Positions 42,110 through 45,000 of a stretch of 45,000 nucleotides of DNA are shown here, in pieces. Within the stretch, counting starts at the first letter, position 1, and every line of letters begins with the position of its first letter. Origin of the DNA: Chondrilla cf. caribensis (Eukaryota; Porifera; Demospongiae; Chondrillida; Chondrillidae); contig OZ026555.1 of the NCBI GenBank assembly GCA_964020155.1, positions 252,501-297,500 on the forward strand, in the 5' to 3' direction. The notes under the pieces were generated by a model, which did no database searches, was not told where the DNA came from, and worked only from the letters and a program-made list of their open reading frames with translations. A program made the position numbers and the translations under genes.

Positions 42110-43826
42110 TCAAATCTCCTCATCCTCGTCACTACTGGTGTCACCAACATCAGGTTCTTCTCCAGCCAGTATGTTCTGGTACCTCTCCTTCCACATCTCA
42201 TAAGAACCACCATGGAGCTGAACATAGATGAGTATTACAGCTAGCACTACCAGTAAGAGCACTCCACACACACACACACCTCAGCCACAAAAGCAAGCAT
42301 GCAGTCCTTGTCAACCTCATATCTGGCTCTCTCGCCCCAACTGTAGTAGTTGACTCTCTTTTCTCCTTCAGTCTTCTTCTCCACTGATAGATACCTGCGG
42401 TATTTCACAGAGGGGAGCACAGTGAACAAAAGCAAGACACCATCACAAGTATCACTGTTGTGTACTACAAATACGGATACATAGACGGGGGTAGGACCAG
42501 AGAACGACTGAATATGACTGGAGACATCGGCTGATCAGCACTCACAATTGATGAATGAATTCTGAAGTTATGAGTCTTGTTACATCTCCAAACTCAGGGT
42601 GTTTCTTACTGGAAACAATGTACACACAACATGAATAGTCCAGAGTTGATGAAGCATACAATAAATGTAATTTACTCTTTGAAAACTTTCAGCTCTTTTA
42701 ATAAACTCCACAAAGTTTCTAAGAGACAACATCAAAGCAGGCACTGATTTTGTACCAGTAACGCCAAACAACACAGTCGACCACTTCATTGGTGGAGCTC
42801 ACCTTCGGGGACAGCCGTCTGCATCATCATGATGACCGACAATACAACAAACAGTAGTCCCATCTGAGCGGCTGTAAGAGACCTAACACACAAGCAAGGG
42901 AAGAATAACAGTAGGACTACCTACTCAACAGTCACCCACAGTGTACCAGCCCTCCAGCGTCACCACTGACTGTGGAGCCTCTAACATACCAGTCTACAAG
43001 CCCTTCTGCTTCCTCCATTCTGAGGTTGTTGGTCAAAATATAACACTTCTGGGAGGCATGGTGCACTTGAACACATCTGAGCCCAAACACCTGTAGTGGA
43101 AAGTAAACAAAAGGAAACAACCGAGATACAAGTCAAAAATAAATAAAACACAGAATAATAAACAAACAAAATTATAGATATCGAAAGTGAACTATTAATA
43201 AAAATTAATTGTAAAATACCATTTTCAGTTTCTTTTTTGCTTTCTTCATCAACTGTTCAAAGTTTGAACTATAATCCTTGCCAAGTACATCATCGATGAT
43301 CGCTATGGTAACAAGGGGCAGGGTGGATGAGAACAATGCCAATGGAGAGGCACAATTATCACAACACGATGTCCCAAAAGCAGCCGTTCATCATTCGTGT
43401 GTGCTTACATTTTTTCTTAATGGGAACTTTCTTCGTATCGTAGCAAACCAAGTATCGCACTATATCAGCTGCCTAGTGTAGATTATGCACAAAATTAATA
43501 CATCATTAATGTTATTCATACGCATGGGTAATATGGAAGGAAACTATATCGTAACAAGCCAATTTTACTGCCAATACAGTGTCATACGGAGCACGGGCGT
43601 ATATTACACAGATGGTGAGACACACACTTTACGGTTTTCTTCATCAGGCGGTAGTCGGAGTACTTTTCTACCCTTAGAGACCCTCTGAGACTGAGTACTC
43701 GGACCTGGTTCATCGTCCTAGCGTTGAATACAGACATCTGGTAAACAGGTTTTGAGGAATCACTACCACTGGACTCACCATTGGCTCGGCAACCAACCGT
43801 ACGGGCGTTTTTTTCCGGGAACTCAT
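42110..43826 (-). CDS. NSMCE3: NSMCE3, MAGE-domain subunit of the SMC5/6 complex (10 exons, 264 aa)
   Basis: Minus-strand exons: 43826-43779, 43717-43628, 43472-43409, 43302-43220, 43090-42990, 42882-42803, 42718-42676, 42608-42546, 42394-42280, 42217-42110; total 795 nt, in frame throughout. The MAGE homology domain is clear: ADIVRYLVCYDTKKVPIKK (first winged helix), DDVLGKDYSSNFEQLMKKA, VFGLRCVQVH...CYILTNNL, MGLLFVVLSVIMM, ETLWSLLKELKVF, KKHPEFGDVTRLITSEFI, VNYYSWGERARYEVDK, MLAFVAE. The tail is acidic (DTSSDEDEEI). The family binds the RING protein NSMCE1 and NSMCE4 and acts in DNA repair in the nucleus. The exon 1 start (MSSRKKTPVRLVAEPM) is chosen because it is the only ATG upstream joining this frame. 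Placental-mammal NSMCE3/MAGE genes are intronless in their coding part; this one is not. Confidence 0.92.
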
Positions 43827-43909
43827 TTGGCGCCAAAGAGAAGGATAGCGTGACCGTCACGTGGTATTTTCCACTTCCACAGTCACATGACCTCCACAAG
43901 ACACTGGAA
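43827..43909. promoter_or_regulatory. 83-bp bidirectional promoter between NSMCE3 and PXK
   Basis: Holds a canonical E-box CACGTG at 43858-43863 (context GTCACGTGGT) and TCACATGA at 43883-43890. No TATA box. It may extend into the first exons on either side. Confidence 0.65.
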
Positions 43910-45000
43910 ATGGCTGGCGTATTGGAAAAGAAAGAAGTGAAGCGATATATTGACGACACAACACCACTCAAGTGCACAATTGTAGGAACGAAACCATTCC
44001 AGAGTTATGTGGTGAGTTTTAATAGTTGTGTGACAATAGAGTTAGAACTTTTGCTAATCTAATTTTGTCGACGATTTCGTTTCTCCGCCCGTGATACGTG
44101 ATCACGGTCTACGGAGCGCTAATCCTCCGATATTTCTCTTTTAGGAGTATATTATAAAAGTCCAACGAGGCTATGTGCCCGAGGATACCTGGGAGACTAG
44201 TCATCGCTACAGTGAATTTGCTGACTTGCACAAGCATTTATCAGTGAGTGTCTGTATAAGAGGTGTACCTGTAGAGATAATTGTATTCATTGACGTTCAA
44301 AAAGGCCATTTTACTGTTGAAGTAAAGTGAGGTTGCTTGGAATCAGTGTGAGTGTCTCCTTAGTAACATGGTGGTTATACTGAATTTTAGAGCCACTTCA
44401 CAGGACACTTTGCTCCAATCAGTGCTGTCAGTGTTCCTTGCTCGTTTCACTCTCTATGCTATGCTCAATTTGTCATTTGTTAATCTTGCTATCGTTGTAA
44501 ATTATATTGTGTGGCCTTGTGTATTCCACCTATATTCCACCTGTTGCTTGTGTGTTTTACTTTGGTATTCTCTGTTTTATTGTAACTGTTAAAGTCAGTG
44601 TCTATTTCAATAAATTGTTGTATTTGTGTGCTTAAGAGTAAATATACCATTAATATACCATTAATATACCATTAACTGATAACCCCATTTCTCTGAATGT
44701 TTGCCTCCAGTCAACATCTGGTGTTGACCTTCCAATTCCTCCCAAGAAGTTGTTTGGCAGTTCGGATAAGAGCACAGTGGCTGCACGGCAACAAGGACTA
44801 CAGGTATGTGCACACCAGGGGTAGCTTGGTCTTCTTGTTTTCCATTTATAGTCGAGTTAAATTCCCATTTCAACTTCGAGTCCATTCATGACTATACTTC
44901 CAGTAGAGTGATCTATAGTGTGTTGTGTTGTGTCTACTCAGGACTTCCTCGACGCGGTAGCAGCTCACCCACTTCTCCGATACGACCTGGAATACCTACA
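43910..45000 (+). CDS. PXK: PXK, PX-domain serine/threonine kinase-like protein, 5' part (4 exons, cut by window end)
   Basis: Exons 43910-44011, 44145-44243, 44711-44803, 44942-45000 (continues). The first 117 codons encode a PX domain: IDDTTPLKCTIVG, EYIIKVQRGYVPEDTW, the phosphoinositide-binding RYSEF motif (residues 55-59), and the proline loop LPIPPKKLFG (PPKK at 77-80), then RQQGLQDFLDAVAAHPLL. This matches the N-terminus of PXK/MONaKA (VLLDDTVPL, EYIIRVQRG, RRYSDF, PPKKL). The family sits on endosomes, binds PtdIns3P, and follows PX with a kinase-like domain of doubtful activity, which lies outside the window. The ATG agrees with the MA... start of vertebrate PXK and lies 83 bp from the NSMCE3 start on the other strand. 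Confidence 0.93.
44244..44710. other. PXK intron 2 (467 bp)
   Basis: AT-rich unique sequence with three copies of ATATACCATTA near 44643-44673. No gene is seen. Confidence 0.7.

Overview
The window is nuclear DNA from an intron-rich animal. It holds five spliced genes and one intronless gene, nearly all introns obey GT-AG, and the proteins are recognisably metazoan. Short exons, small introns packed with (CA)n/(TG)n tracts and minisatellites, and intergenic gaps of tens to hundreds of bases suggest a compact invertebrate genome. A sponge is possible, but that is a low-confidence guess. There is no sign of prokaryotic, organellar or viral origin.

Layout: (1) 1-6029 (+), 3' half of a sortilin-type VPS10 receptor whose 5' exons lie outside the window. 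(2) About 6.4-17.2 kb, a gene-free block of about 11 kb made of two satellite families: a unit of about 360 bp present in both orientations and a unit of about 188 bp in long arrays. A TTAGGG telomere-type stretch sits at one junction, and a Tc1/mariner-type MITE has inserted in one 188-bp unit. (3) 17455-18615 (+), an intronless gene for a glycogen-binding-like (CBM48/AMPK-beta-type) domain fused to an alpha/beta-hydrolase esterase. (4) 18691-19683 (-), CCDC115 (VMA22), a V-ATPase assembly factor in four exons. (5) 19748-41458 (+), a complete CFAP54 of the ciliary central apparatus, resolved here into 47 exons (about 3,016 aa) that join in frame from start to stop. (6) 42110-43826 (-), NSMCE3, the MAGE-domain subunit of SMC5/6, in ten exons. 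(7) 43910-45000 (+), the first four exons of PXK (PX-domain kinase), cut by the window end.

The genes form two head-to-head pairs with very short shared promoters: CCDC115/CFAP54 (64 bp) and NSMCE3/PXK (83 bp). Two pairs converge tail to tail: esterase/CCDC115 (75 bp between stops) and CFAP54/NSMCE3 (about 650 bp). The CCDC115/CFAP54 promoter holds a full match to the RFX X-box consensus, which suits a ciliary gene. Both head-to-head promoters carry the same TCACATGA E-box.

The genes do not form a pathway. The most unusual features are: minisatellites in CFAP54 introns whose units contain the exon's own splice site, giving runs of decoy donors or acceptors; the composite inverted satellite locus with its telomeric junction; the precisely measurable MITE insertion; and the intronless CBM-esterase fusion. 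Exon joins were derived by eye from frame, splice motifs and family similarity. No alignment or transcript data were available.
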